From CANKBT01 sp038235705 (GTDB lineage Bacteria; Actinomycetota; Actinomycetes; Mycobacteriales; SCTD01), in NCBI GenBank assembly GCA_038235705.1, contig JBBSTR010000003.1, positions 1 through 64,000 of the forward strand: a DNA stretch of 64,000 nucleotides. Reading direction: 5' to 3'. A program made the translations under genes and the position numbers. This document shows, piece by piece, positions 1 through 9,713 of this stretch (position 1 is the stretch's first letter; each line of letters starts with the position of its first letter). A model generated the notes under the pieces. The model did no database searches. It saw only the letters and a program-made list of their open reading frames with translations, and was not told where the DNA came from.

Positions 1-35
1 CGCCGGCGTGTCACGACGACCAGTCCCCGTTGATC
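1..35. repeat. Inverted repeat arm, left of DUF559 gene
   Basis: This arm is the reverse complement of 1076-1110 with two mismatches over 35 nt, including an exact 24-nt block (12-35 against 1076-1099). It lies at the window edge, so the rest of the element to the left cannot be seen. It overlaps the 3' end of the nuclease gene by two bases. Confidence 0.8.
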
Positions 36-1011
36 ATGACACTGGCCGGCCGAGGTCCGCCAGAAGCACCCGGAGCCGCCGTTGCATCGGTCTCGGGCTC
101 GGCCAGACGTCGTCCCAGCCGTACCGGAAGAACCGCCAGCCGCGAACCTGCTCCTCGCGACGACGATCGGCCAGCAGCGACACCGCCCCGGCATGGGTTC
201 CCGCTCCGTCGCCCTCGATCGCCAACCGCAGCCGACGGCAGGCAAGGTCCAGACGTCGTGCGCCGTCGAGCACCGGCAGCTGCGCCTCGACGTCCGGGAG
301 CAGCTCCCGGGCGGCGAGGCGACCCAGGGTCTCCAGCGGACTCTCGGCCCGGCCGTCTGCCTGCGCGGCTGCTGCACGGAGCCTGGCTGAGTTACGACCT
401 GTGTGCGGAAGGTCCGTCAGGCGAAGTCGCTTCTGGTTCAGCAACGCGTCGATCGAACACACCAGGGCGACGTTGTCCAGCAGCGGCACGAGGTCCAGGG
501 CTACCAGCGCAGGAGGGGCCAGCGGGAGCGCGTCGGAGAAGGTCACCGACAGCGGAGCCGAGCGCTGGACGACGCGGATGCCGGGGCGGGTGCGCACCTG
601 ACGTACTGCTGAGACGGCTACGTCGTCACCGTCCCGGCAGGCGAGCAGGGGCAGGGCCCAGATGCGTGCGGCCGTACGCCCGGTGCCGATCGCGCGCACC
701 GGCCCGCCCGGGACCTGCGGGGCGCCGACAGCGAGCACCGCGGCCCAGGCGCGCTGCCGCTCGTCCGGGACCGACCCACCTCTCACGAACGTCCACCGAT
801 GCACCCATCGCCACTCCCCGGTGCCTACGAGCCAGCGGATCAGACCCGGGGTGACACCCGCCGCTGCGGCATCGGCGGAGGTCCAGACGCCGCCGGTGCC
901 GGCTCCGAGGCGGGAGAAAGGGGTCTCCGGCGCGTCGAGCCAGGAGCGTCGGAGCGGGTCGGGTGACCGGGTGAGCAGCATCTGTGGAGGCTGGCAGCGC
1001 ACTGTGCTCAC
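34..1011 (-). CDS. DUF559 nuclease-like protein with AbiEi-type N-terminal winged helix
   Basis: The 325-residue protein has two parts. Residues about 35-85 (GGVWTSADAAAAGVTPGLIR... followed by an R/W-rich strand) resemble the winged helix found in AbiEi-type antitoxins. Residues about 215-325 carry a DUF559/Vsr-like restriction-endonuclease fold: SPLETLGR, then LAIEGDG, then D-x-x-R and GWRFFRYGWDDVW. Proteins of this kind are numerous and paralogous in actinobacteria; they are often labelled type IV toxin-antitoxin antitoxin, but their function is not established. The start is GTG at 1011, with an in-frame ATG eleven codons downstream as alternative. The gene is bracketed by inverted repeats at 1-35 and 1076-1137, and no partner toxin is visible. 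Confidence 0.75.
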   Translation of the reverse strand: MSTVRCQPPQMLLTRSPDPLRRSWLDAPETPFSRLGAGTGGVWTSADAAAAGVTPGLIRWLVGTGEWRWVHRWTFVRGGSVPDERQRAWAAVLAVGAPQVPGGPVRAIGTGRTAARIWALPLLACRDGDDVAVSAVRQVRTRPGIRVVQRSAPLSVTFSDALPLAPPALVALDLVPLLDNVALVCSIDALLNQKRLRLTDLPHTGRNSARLRAAAAQADGRAESPLETLGRLAARELLPDVEAQLPVLDGARRLDLACRRLRLAIEGDGAGTHAGAVSLLADRRREEQVRGWRFFRYGWDDVWPSPRPMQRRLRVLLADLGRPVS

Positions 1012-1075
1012 GTACGCGTCCTCGAGCGATCTGGGGACAACCGCGCCTGCCGACAGGGGAACGCCGTCGATCAGA

Positions 1076-1137
1076 GATCAACGGGGACTGGTCGTCGTGC
1101 CACGCCGGTGTGTCACGACGTCTACCCGCTGTTGATC
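1076..1137. repeat. Imperfect palindrome, right of DUF559 gene
   Basis: The outer arms GATCAAC (1076-1082) and GTTGATC (1131-1137) are perfect complements. An inner CGTCGTG (1093-1099) pairs with CACGACG (1114-1120) around a short GC-rich centre. The left half also matches 1-35 in inverse orientation, so copies of one palindromic element flank the nuclease gene. It sits between the 5' end of that gene and the end of the next gene. Confidence 0.75.
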
Positions 1138-1190
1138 ATGGGGCTGGGTCGGGGCGTACGCGCGCGCCGGCCTGAGGACGGGCGTAAGGG

Positions 1191-2198
1191 TCAGCGGGAC
1201 GGGAGGCGGCCGTCGAGCCAGGGGTAGGCGTAGCCGTACCGGCGTGCGGTCTCCTCAGGCGGACCCGGTACGAGCTCGTCCTCGGCCCGGAGCACCAGCT
1301 CGCCGCGGACGAGGTAGCCCGTCAGCATCGCCACCGTGCCGCTCATCGGTCCCAGGTCCACCGGCACCTCGACCCGGCTGCCGCCCCTGGTCGTGGCGGT
1401 CAGCAGGCCGTCCCACTCGAGCACCGAGACGGACGGGCTGTAGCCGTACACCAGGAAGCGACGCAGGCTCCGGACCTGTCGCAGGTCGACCAGCAGTCTC
1501 CCGTCGCCCTCGCGACGGACCAGCGGCAGTGGCCGTTCCGGCGTGCGCAGCGCCTCGCCGAGGGCCTGCACGACGTGCAGCACACCGTCGTCGGTCTCGA
1601 GCACCATCCCGACGGCTGCGTCGCCGGCCGACGGGCTCGGTCGCCAGGAGATCGCGAGGGCGCCCAGACCGGACTGGAGCCGGGTCAGGGTGACCGTGGG
1701 ATCGTCACGGGTCAGGCGTACGGAGGCGGCACGCGCCACCCGTGGGTAGGGCAGCGTGCGCTCCGCGCGCCGGGCGCTGCGTCTCACGGTCGGGGTCGAC
1801 GTCGCGGACAGCGGCGCACGTCCCGGGTGGGAGAGGTCCAGCGACGGGCCGGGGTGGCGGGCCGGGGGCGGCTCAGGGGGCGTGTGCTGCGGGTGGGAGA
1901 GGTCCTGCGACGGGCCGGCCGCGGCTCGGTCGGGCCGGGAGAGGTCCAGCGAGGGCGTGGCCGGATGCGCTGTCGACGGGGGCGTAGGCGCGGGTCGGTG
2001 GCGCTCCGGGCGGCGATAGTCGATCGTCGGACCCTGCGGGCCCGACGATCGGGGCGCAGCCGGGGCCGGGGACGCGACGTCGGGAACGTCGACCGGCCGG
2101 CGACGACGGAGCCAGCCGAGGTCGGTGCGTGGGGGAGCCGTCGCCGGGTCCGGCAGCCTCACCGGGGCGCCGGCGTCACAGCACGAGGCCGTGGTCAC
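1191..2198 (-). CDS. TerD-related protein with proline-rich N-terminal half
   Basis: The protein has 335 residues. Residues 1 to about 150 are Pro/Ala/Arg-rich and disordered, and contain three spaced copies of a short motif of the form S-L/Q-D-L-S-R/H-P (encoded near 1826-1950). The C-terminal half (from about VTLTRLQSGLGALAISW to the end) resembles the beta-sandwich of TerD-family stress proteins, with a typical RRFLVYGYSPS strand. It is the last gene of a minus-strand TelA/TerD cluster and overlaps the end of the TerD gene by 23 nt from a GTG start, so the true start may lie downstream. TerD proteins act in tellurite and envelope stress complexes in the cytoplasm; a scaffold role for the disordered half is inference. 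Confidence 0.6.
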   Translation of the reverse strand: MTTASCCDAGAPVRLPDPATAPPRTDLGWLRRRRPVDVPDVASPAPAAPRSSGPQGPTIDYRRPERHRPAPTPPSTAHPATPSLDLSRPDRAAAGPSQDLSHPQHTPPEPPPARHPGPSLDLSHPGRAPLSATSTPTVRRSARRAERTLPYPRVARAASVRLTRDDPTVTLTRLQSGLGALAISWRPSPSAGDAAVGMVLETDDGVLHVVQALGEALRTPERPLPLVRREGDGRLLVDLRQVRSLRRFLVYGYSPSVSVLEWDGLLTATTRGGSRVEVPVDLGPMSGTVAMLTGYLVRGELVLRAEDELVPGPPEETARRYGYAYPWLDGRLPSR

Positions 2199-2733
2199 GG
2201 GCGACCCCGGTCAGCCCCGAGCTGTAGCCCTGCCCGACGACCCGGAACTTCCAGCCGCTGCTGTGCCGGTACAGCTCGCCGAGCACGAGCGCGGTCTCGT
2301 CCCGCAGCCCCGGTGCCAGGTCTTCGGAGGCGACCAGCTCGCGGTCGCCGCGGCCGTCGAGCACCCGGACCGAGCAGGAGCGCAGCTGGCCGAGCGTGCG
2401 GTGCACGCCTGCGCCGTCGTCGACGTAGAGAACGAACAGGATCGTGTCCACGCCAGCCGGGACGTCCGGCAGGTCCACCTCGACCTGCTCGCGGTCCGTC
2501 CCGCGCGCGGTCCGGTGGCCGACCGAGGCGTCCGGGCTCACGAGCTGGTTGAAGAACACGAAGTGCTCCGGCGACGGCAGGTTGCCGGAGCCGTCGAGCA
2601 GCAGCGTCGCGCAGACCAGGCGGCTACCCAGGGTCGGTTCGTGACCGACGTCCCACGCGACACCGACGACGACCGTGGTCAGGTCGGGGATCTCCCGGGT
2701 GAGGGCGACGTTGGCGCCGCGGGACAGCGTCAC
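2176..2733 (-). CDS. terD: TerD family stress/tellurite resistance protein
   Basis: At 185 residues this matches the usual TerD length of about 190. The N-terminus MTLSRGANVALT and the block VVVGVAWDVG are typical of the family, as are the acidic strand ends (DDGAGVHRTLGQLRSCSVRVLD) that bind calcium in characterised TerD proteins. The C-terminal block LVLGELYRHSSGWKFRVVGQGY is nearly diagnostic. The start is GTG at 2733, overlapping the stop of the upstream gene as GTGA, which implies translational coupling. The protein probably works with the TelA protein encoded two genes upstream in a membrane-associated stress complex. I cannot assign paralogue class (TerD, TerE or TerZ), so the symbol is by family. 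Confidence 0.88.
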   Translation of the reverse strand: MTLSRGANVALTREIPDLTTVVVGVAWDVGHEPTLGSRLVCATLLLDGSGNLPSPEHFVFFNQLVSPDASVGHRTARGTDREQVEVDLPDVPAGVDTILFVLYVDDGAGVHRTLGQLRSCSVRVLDGRGDRELVASEDLAPGLRDETALVLGELYRHSSGWKFRVVGQGYSSGLTGVARDHGLVL

Positions 2734-3215
2734 GACAGCTCCAGGTCCGAGCCGGAGAACTTCGTGTCCAGGAACCGGCCCTGGTCCGACAGTCGCCGTG
2801 CGTCGCCGCTGTAGACCGCGTCCGCCAGCTCCCGCACGGCCTCGTGGAGCAGGACGAGCTGGGCGAGCAGCTCCTCGCCGGGGGCTCGCTGGTCGGTGTG
2901 CTGGCGGGCCAGGAAGGAGGCCGGGAGCGCCAGGTAGGCGTCGAGCGAGCTCGGCAGGTAGTCGTCCACGGTGGCTGCGAGCGAGTAGCGCTGGGCGGCC
3001 GCGACCGAGGTGTGGGAGGTCCGCTCCTCGTGGTCGAGAAGCTCGCGCACGACGTCGCAGATCGCCCGCGTCTCCGCCACGACGCCCTCAGGGAGCCGGT
3101 CCGCGGCGGCGTTGGTCCGGGACACCAGCCGCGCGAGCCGTGACCGTACGGCTTCCAGCTCGTCCGGCTCCGGCGCCACCGGAGCCTCCGGGCGGGACCG
3201 CCACCGGGCCAGCAC
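2730..3215 (-). CDS. Conserved helical protein between TelA and TerD genes
   Basis: This is a 161-residue, mostly helical protein without a domain I recognise. Residues 15-90 are rich in Arg, Glu and Leu with possible coiled-coil character (DELEAVRSRLARLVSRTNAA). The centre contains PSSLDAYLALPASF and a final GRFLDTKFSG. No signal peptide or membrane segment is visible. Its GTG start directly abuts the TAG stop of telA, and its stop overlaps the terD start by 4 nt, so it is made together with both. The position suggests an accessory component of the TelA/TerD complex; that is inference from context only. Confidence 0.75.
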   Translation of the reverse strand: MLARWRSRPEAPVAPEPDELEAVRSRLARLVSRTNAAADRLPEGVVAETRAICDVVRELLDHEERTSHTSVAAAQRYSLAATVDDYLPSSLDAYLALPASFLARQHTDQRAPGEELLAQLVLLHEAVRELADAVYSGDARRLSDQGRFLDTKFSGSDLELS

Positions 3216-4418
3216 CTAGCCGCCCTGCTGGGAGCCCTGCTGCGAGCGCTCCAGGTAGGGCTTCGCCTTCTCGATCTGAGTCTGCAGCGCCTCGACGGTC
3301 GAGCCCATCGTGACGACCGCCTGGGCGCGGTAGGTGTCGATGGCGTCCATCGTCGCGAACACGTTGTCGAAGGCGACCTGCAGCGACTCCATCGAGATCG
3401 TCGTCGACGCCGCCTGCTCGTTGATCGCCGCGCCCTGCTGCTTGAGCAGCTCGGACGTCGACCGGATCATCTCGCTGGTGGTGGTGTTGAGCGCGTTGAT
3501 CTGGTCGAGCACCAGTTTCTGGTTGGCGAGCGCCTGCGCGACGATGACCGCTGTGCGCAGCGCCGAGATCGTCGTGTTCTGCGCCCGGTCGACGCCCTTG
3601 ATGAGCTCGGTGTTGTTCTTGCGTACGAGGTCCAGCGCCAGGTAGCCCTGCGCGGACACGGCGAGCTGGGTCAAGATGTCCTGCCGGCGCTGGCGCAGCG
3701 GGAACAGCGCGTCGCTCTGATAGCTGTTGGCCTTCTCGACCTCCCCGCTGGTCTGCAGCCGCAGGATCTCCTGCTCGAGCGCCTCGTCCAACGCCTGCGC
3801 CAGCTGCGCGTACTCCGTCAGCTTGCCCATGGTCGTCCACATCGTGGCGCGCTCGCCCTCGATCGCGGCGTTGTCCTTGCGCAGCTCGTCCTGGCCGGAC
3901 GCCAGCGCCTTGATGATCGCGTCGAGCTGGGACTGAGCCGACTCGTAGCGGGCGAAGTAGCGGGCGAGCTTGTCTCCGCCGGGCAAGAACTTCAGGACTT
4001 TACGCATCCCTGAGAGATCTGCCCTGGCCGGGTCCAGCTCGGTGACCGTGTTGCGCAGCTCGGTCAGCGTGCCGGCGACGCGGGCGGTGGCGTCCCCGCC
4101 GTTGCCGCCCTTCGCCGAGGCGACCGCGGCAGCCGGCCGGTCGAGCATGCGGTTGGAGACGTTCGCCGACGCCGCGATCTCCGACGCACCCATGCTGGAG
4201 ATGCTCTGCATCTTCTTGGTGAACTCCGGGCTGCGCGGGTCGACCAGCGCGAGGTCCTGCGCGAACGCGGCCGCCTTGTGCTGCAGGTCCGTCATCTTCT
4301 CGGCGGACACCGGCAGCATCCCGGCGGCCTGCTCCTGCTGCACGACGGGGACCGCCGCAGGCGGGGTGAGCACCAGGGCGGACGCCGCGGGCGGGGACAG
4401 GCTGAGCGGGTCGGTCAT
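3216..4418 (-). CDS. telA: TelA family toxic-anion/tellurite resistance protein
   Basis: The protein has 400 residues, the usual TelA/KlaA length, and is dominated by long amphipathic helices. It starts with a Pro/Ala-rich segment of about 30 residues, then family-like blocks: DPRSPEF near residue 60, LKFLPGGDKLARYF near 145, LDAIIKALASGQDELRKDN, and NTTTSEMIRSTSELLK near 315. TelA proteins are cytoplasmic or membrane-peripheral and confer resistance to tellurite and to some envelope-active compounds; the mechanism is unresolved. The ATG at 4418 opens a minus-strand run with the small helical gene, terD and the terD-like gene. A 40-nt gap separates it from tldE upstream, so co-transcription with the TldDE pair is possible. 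Confidence 0.85.
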   Translation of the reverse strand: MTDPLSLSPPAASALVLTPPAAVPVVQQEQAAGMLPVSAEKMTDLQHKAAAFAQDLALVDPRSPEFTKKMQSISSMGASEIAASANVSNRMLDRPAAAVASAKGGNGGDATARVAGTLTELRNTVTELDPARADLSGMRKVLKFLPGGDKLARYFARYESAQSQLDAIIKALASGQDELRKDNAAIEGERATMWTTMGKLTEYAQLAQALDEALEQEILRLQTSGEVEKANSYQSDALFPLRQRRQDILTQLAVSAQGYLALDLVRKNNTELIKGVDRAQNTTISALRTAVIVAQALANQKLVLDQINALNTTTSEMIRSTSELLKQQGAAINEQAASTTISMESLQVAFDNVFATMDAIDTYRAQAVVTMGSTVEALQTQIEKAKPYLERSQQGSQQGG

Positions 4419-4458
4419 GCGGCGGCTCTCCCAAGAATGACGATCAGGGTCCGCACCA

Positions 4459-5801
4459 TCATGACGCCTGGCTCACCGAGCTCATGTGGAAGTCCGGCAC
4501 GCGCAGGGTCGGCATCCGGGTCCAGGTGAGGTAGTCGCTCAGCTCACGGGGCAGTGCGACCTCGCTGCGACCGACCTCGGTGAGCCGCCCGAGCAGGTCC
4601 ACGGGTGACTCGTTGAACCGGAAGTTGTTGACCGCGCCGACGACCTCGCCACCCTCGACCAGATACACCCCGTCACGAGTGAGCCCGGTCAGCAACAGGG
4701 TCTGCGGGTCGACCTCCCGGATGTACCAGAGGCACGTCAGCAGCAGCCCGTTCTCGGTCGAGGCGACCATCTCGTCCGTGCTCGCGGTGCCCCCGGCGTC
4801 CATGCTCAGGTTGTGGACGTACGGCGTGACCGGGCTACGGGTCATGGCGGCGGACGCCCGGGTCTGCATGAGCGCGGCGAGCGTCCCCCCGGAGACCCAG
4901 TCGGTCGCCGGCAGCGGGAGCCCGTTGTCGAAGACCGAGCTCATCGAGGACGACCCGCTCGCGACGACGAAGGGGGTCACGCCGAGCCGGGGGTCCTGAG
5001 GGTCGCTCCACAGCCGGAGGTCGGCCGGACCGATCGACTCGCCGACCCGGGTGCCGCCGCCGGCGCGGGAGAACACGGTGCGGCCCTCGTCGGCGTCGCG
5101 GCCGACCGCGCTCCAGTAGGCGTAGGTCATCAGGTCCGCGACGGCGCTCGGGGGCAGCAACGTCTCGTAGCGGCCGGCGGGCAGCGACACCGACCGGCGG
5201 GCCCAGCCGAGCCGTCGCGTCAGCTCGTCGGTCAGCGACGACACCGAGACGTCCGACCAGTCCCGGGTGCTCGCGCCGACCCAGGTCGAGCTGTCGTCGT
5301 TCTTGCCGGTCAGCTCGACATACCCGGTCGGGCGCGCGTCGCGCAGCCTGAGCCCGGTGGAGCTGGCGAGCCAGGTGGTCCGCAGCTCGTGGTTCGCGTA
5401 CCCGTACAGCCTGGTCCCGGCATCGCGCGCCTGCGCGAACGCCTCGCCGAGGTCTCGGGCGAAGCCGGCGAGCACGGCGCTCTCGAGGTCCGGTGCGCCC
5501 TCCGCGAAGTCGGCCTGGGCCGGACCCTGGACCAGCGGCCCGTAGTCCTCGGCCGGACCGGCCTCGCGTGCCGCCTGCTCGCTCGCGCGCACGAGGGTCT
5601 CGAGGTCGTCGCCGGTCGTCGCCGATCGCACCCCGAAGGACTCGCCGACCACGCTGATCACGACGATGGACCGGTCCCGGCCCGCGCCGTTGGTGGTGAG
5701 GGTGTTGCCGGCCCAGCGCAGGTCGGTCGAGCTGGTCTCGCTGACGACCACGACGCAGCCGTCTGCCTGCGACAGGGCGAGGACACGTTCGCACAGCTCG
5801 C

Positions 5802-5805
<4 letters not shown>
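4459..5805 (-). CDS. tldE: TldE/PmbA-type metalloprotease partner
   Basis: The protein has 448 residues, normal for TldE/PmbA. It begins MSELCERVLALSQADGC and has the modulator-of-gyrase fold: N-terminal domain with RWAGNTLTTNG, central SVSLPAGRYETLLPP, and the C-terminal block VDPQTLLLTGLTRDGVYLVEGGEVVGAVNNFRFNESP. It lacks the HExxxH zinc site, as expected for the non-catalytic subunit that dimerises with TldD. ATG at 5805 overlaps the tldD stop in ATGA. TldD/TldE heterodimers trim unfolded peptides and mature some RiPPs such as microcin B17. No precursor gene is seen beside this pair. Confidence 0.9.
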
Positions 5806-7316
<1,511 letters not shown>

Positions 7317-7404
7317 GTCAGCCGGACCGGGGCAGCGGGAACGTCATGCACACCGGCTACCCCGGTCGGCCGCTCGCACTCGCTCCAGGGCCGCTGAGGA
7401 CGTC

Positions 7405-7410
7405 TAGCGT
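7405..7410 (+). promoter_or_regulatory. TAGCGT -10 element, probable leaderless start
   Basis: TAGCGT lies 7 nt before the GTG at 7418, the same arrangement seen before several other genes of this window. A transcript starting 6-8 nt downstream would begin at or next to the GTG, giving a leaderless mRNA. Confidence 0.45.
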
Positions 7411-7417
7411 GGCGAGC

Positions 7418-8014
7418 GTGGACGTCGACCTTCTCCTGACGCTGGTCGAGGCGCAGCTGCTGGGCGCGTTCGGCGAGGACAGCGGCCGGGCGGGGGTGGC
7501 CTTCCTCGGCACCGAGCAGATCGACGTGCTGCGCTTCGGGCCGGACCCCGAAGGCCTCGTCCGCTACGCGACCCTGGGCATGAGCCGTCGCCCGATGGGC
7601 GACCCGGGCGCCGACCTGATCGCGCAGGACGGGCCACGGGCCGAGCTGGTGCTGACCGTCCGCGACCGTCACGACGACGTGCTCCGGCGTCTCGCGGTGC
7701 TGGCTGCCAGCCCCTCGGTGGAGGGGCTGGTGCTTCTCCCCGGCGCGGGGCTCGACGTCGGCGAGCCGCTGTGGGACGGCGCGCCGTTCACCGCGGTCCT
7801 GGTCGCCGAGCCCGGCGGGCTGGTCCCGGACCTCGAGACCGAGCCGGGCCAGGAGCCCGTCCGTTTCCTGCCGCTGCTGCCGATGACCCCGTCGGAGGCC
7901 GCCTGGAAGCGCGTGCACGGCGCGCGCGCGCTCGAGCAGCGGTGGCTCGACCACGGCACCGACCTGCGCGACCCGCGACGTGCCCAGGTGCCGCTCGCCC
8001 GACCTGACGCATGA
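7418..8014 (+). CDS. Suppressor-of-fused (SUFU) domain protein
   Basis: The protein has 198 residues from GTG 7418 (201 from GTG 7409, which has GAGGA eight nt upstream). It is a bacterial SUFU-domain protein: ALEQRW-type C-terminus, LPMTPSEAAWKRVHG, and the central PFTAVLVAEPGG with FLPLLPMT. Bacterial SUFU proteins are often immunity proteins of polymorphic toxins, but stand-alone copies like this one have no assigned role. It is plus-strand, divergent from tldD and only 3 nt before the DUF2332 gene, so the two are probably one transcript. I chose 7418 because a TAGCGT -10-like element sits 7 nt before it. Confidence 0.8.
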   Translation: MDVDLLLTLVEAQLLGAFGEDSGRAGVAFLGTEQIDVLRFGPDPEGLVRYATLGMSRRPMGDPGADLIAQDGPRAELVLTVRDRHDDVLRRLAVLAASPSVEGLVLLPGAGLDVGEPLWDGAPFTAVLVAEPGGLVPDLETEPGQEPVRFLPLLPMTPSEAAWKRVHGARALEQRWLDHGTDLRDPRRAQVPLARPDA

Positions 8015-8017
8015 CCG

Positions 8018-9097
8018 GTGACGTATGACCCCGCAGGCATGAGGTCCGGTCGGGTCAGCCTCCAGGACCGGTTCTCCGAGCAGGCGCGGCACTGCCGCGA
8101 CGCCGGCAGCCCGCTGACCGCGGCGCTGCTGACCGGGGCCGCCACCGAGGTCACGAAGAAGGGTCCTGTCCGGGACCTGCTCGGACCGCTCGCCGACGAC
8201 CCGCCGGGCAGCGTGCCGTCCCTGCGGTTCGCCGGTGCGCTGCACCGCCTCGTCCTCGAGCGTCGAGCACCCCTGCTCGCGCTGCACTACCCGAGCGTCG
8301 GCGGCACCGCTCCGCCCGGGGCGGTCTGGCCGGCCGCACGCGAGGTGGTCGCCGCCGAGCCTGATCTCGCACGGCTGCTCGAAGGGCCGGTGCAGACCAA
8401 CGAGACGGGCCGCAGCGCCGCGCTGCTCGGCGGGCTCCGGGCTGCGGTCGCTGAGCACGACCTGCCGGTGCGGCTGCTGGAGGTGGGGGCGAGCGCGGGA
8501 CTCAACCTCCAGGTCGACCGGTTCGCGTACGAGGTCGGGGACAGCGTCCTCGGCGACCCGGCCAGCCCGGTGCGGCTGGTCCAGCCGTGGCGCGGCGTAC
8601 CGCCGGAGGCCGAGGTGAGGATCGCCAGTCGGGCCGGCTGCGACCCGTACGCGCTGGACCCGACGACCCAGGACGGCCGGACCACCTTGTCGTCCTACGT
8701 CTGGGCCGACGACCTGGTGCGCTTCGACCGGCTACGAGCGGCGCTGTCCGTCGCGACCGCGCACCCGGCCCGGGTGGAACGGCTGCCCGCGTCGGCCTTC
8801 CTCGCCCGCGAGCTCGACGCTCCAGCGCCCGGGGTGCTGACCGTGGTCTGGCACAGCGTGGTCTGGCAGTACCTCTCGCCGCGGGAGCGCACCGCGACGA
8901 CGCGGAGCCTCAGCGAGGCCGGCGGACGGGCCACGGCGGACGCTCCGCTGGCCCACCTGATGCTCGAGCCCGAGCGCGTCGCATCAGGTGGGTTCACCTT
9001 CGGGGTGCACCTGCAGACCTGGCCCGGCGGCCCTCGTCGACGGCTCGCCACGGCTCAGGGGCACGGCCCCCCGGTCGTGTGGGCGCCGTCACGCTGA
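8018..9097 (+). CDS. DUF2332 family protein
   Basis: The protein has 359 residues from GTG 8018; an ATG at 8039 seven codons in is an alternative. Family signatures include SLQDRFSEQARHCRD at the start, the glycine-rich LLEVGASAGLNLQVDRF near residue 150, TVVWHSVVWQYL near 270 and a C-terminal WPGG. The LLEVGASAGLNL block resembles motif I of SAM-dependent methyltransferases, so a methyltransferase-like fold is plausible, though no activity is established for DUF2332. It follows the SUFU gene by 3 nt and precedes the MaoC gene by 47 nt on the same strand. Confidence 0.85.
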   Translation: MTYDPAGMRSGRVSLQDRFSEQARHCRDAGSPLTAALLTGAATEVTKKGPVRDLLGPLADDPPGSVPSLRFAGALHRLVLERRAPLLALHYPSVGGTAPPGAVWPAAREVVAAEPDLARLLEGPVQTNETGRSAALLGGLRAAVAEHDLPVRLLEVGASAGLNLQVDRFAYEVGDSVLGDPASPVRLVQPWRGVPPEAEVRIASRAGCDPYALDPTTQDGRTTLSSYVWADDLVRFDRLRAALSVATAHPARVERLPASAFLARELDAPAPGVLTVVWHSVVWQYLSPRERTATTRSLSEAGGRATADAPLAHLMLEPERVASGGFTFGVHLQTWPGGPRRRLATAQGHGPPVVWAPSR

Positions 9098-9144
9098 CAG
9101 ACTGGGTGTCCCGCTGGAGATGTGACAGAGCGCAGGAGGCGTAC

Positions 9145-9645
9145 GTGCAGTTCGGCCGCTACTACGAAGAGTTCGAGGTCGGCGCGGTCTACAAGCACTG
9201 GCCGGGCAAGACCGTCACCGAGTACGACGACCACCTGTTCTGCCTGATCACGATGAACCACCACCCGCTGCACCTGGACGCGAACTATGCCGCCACGACG
9301 CAGCAGGGAAGAAACGTCGTCGTGGGCAACTACATCTACTCGCTGCTGCTCGGCATGTCGGTCGCCGACGTCTCCGGGCGGGCGATCGCGAACCTCGAGG
9401 TCGAGTCGCTCAAGCACGTCTTCCCGACCTTCCACGGCGACACGATCTACGGCCAGACCGAGGTGCTCGACAAGACCGAGAGCAAGAGCAAGGCCGACCG
9501 CGGCATCGTCCACGTGGAGACCAAGGGCTACAACCAGGACGGCGTGCTGGTCTGCATCTTCCGCCGCAAGGTGATGATCCCCAAGCGGGTCTACGCCGAC
9601 GCCACCGGCGGCGAGTTCCCCGGGCGGCCCGAGCTGCAGGCCTGA
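9145..9645 (+). CDS. MaoC-like dehydratase (hot-dog fold hydratase)
   Basis: The protein has 166 residues. GTG 9145 is preceded by AGGAGG at 9134-9139, which fixes the start. The catalytic block NHHPLHLDANYA carries the Asp/His pair of MaoC hydratases, and FPTFHGDTIYGQTEVLDK is the second family block. Length and sequence resemble mesaconyl-CoA hydratase and actinobacterial MaoC dehydratases that hydrate enoyl-CoA in the cytoplasm. The substrate cannot be told from the sequence. No citramalate or methylaspartate pathway genes are adjacent, so a general enoyl-CoA hydratase role is as likely. Confidence 0.88.
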   Translation: MQFGRYYEEFEVGAVYKHWPGKTVTEYDDHLFCLITMNHHPLHLDANYAATTQQGRNVVVGNYIYSLLLGMSVADVSGRAIANLEVESLKHVFPTFHGDTIYGQTEVLDKTESKSKADRGIVHVETKGYNQDGVLVCIFRRKVMIPKRVYADATGGEFPGRPELQA

Positions 9646-9713
9646 GCCGGCGCACTTGACCGGACGACGGCACGGGCGGACGGTGAGGGCGTGAGACCTC
9701 GCCCGAGCCCGCG

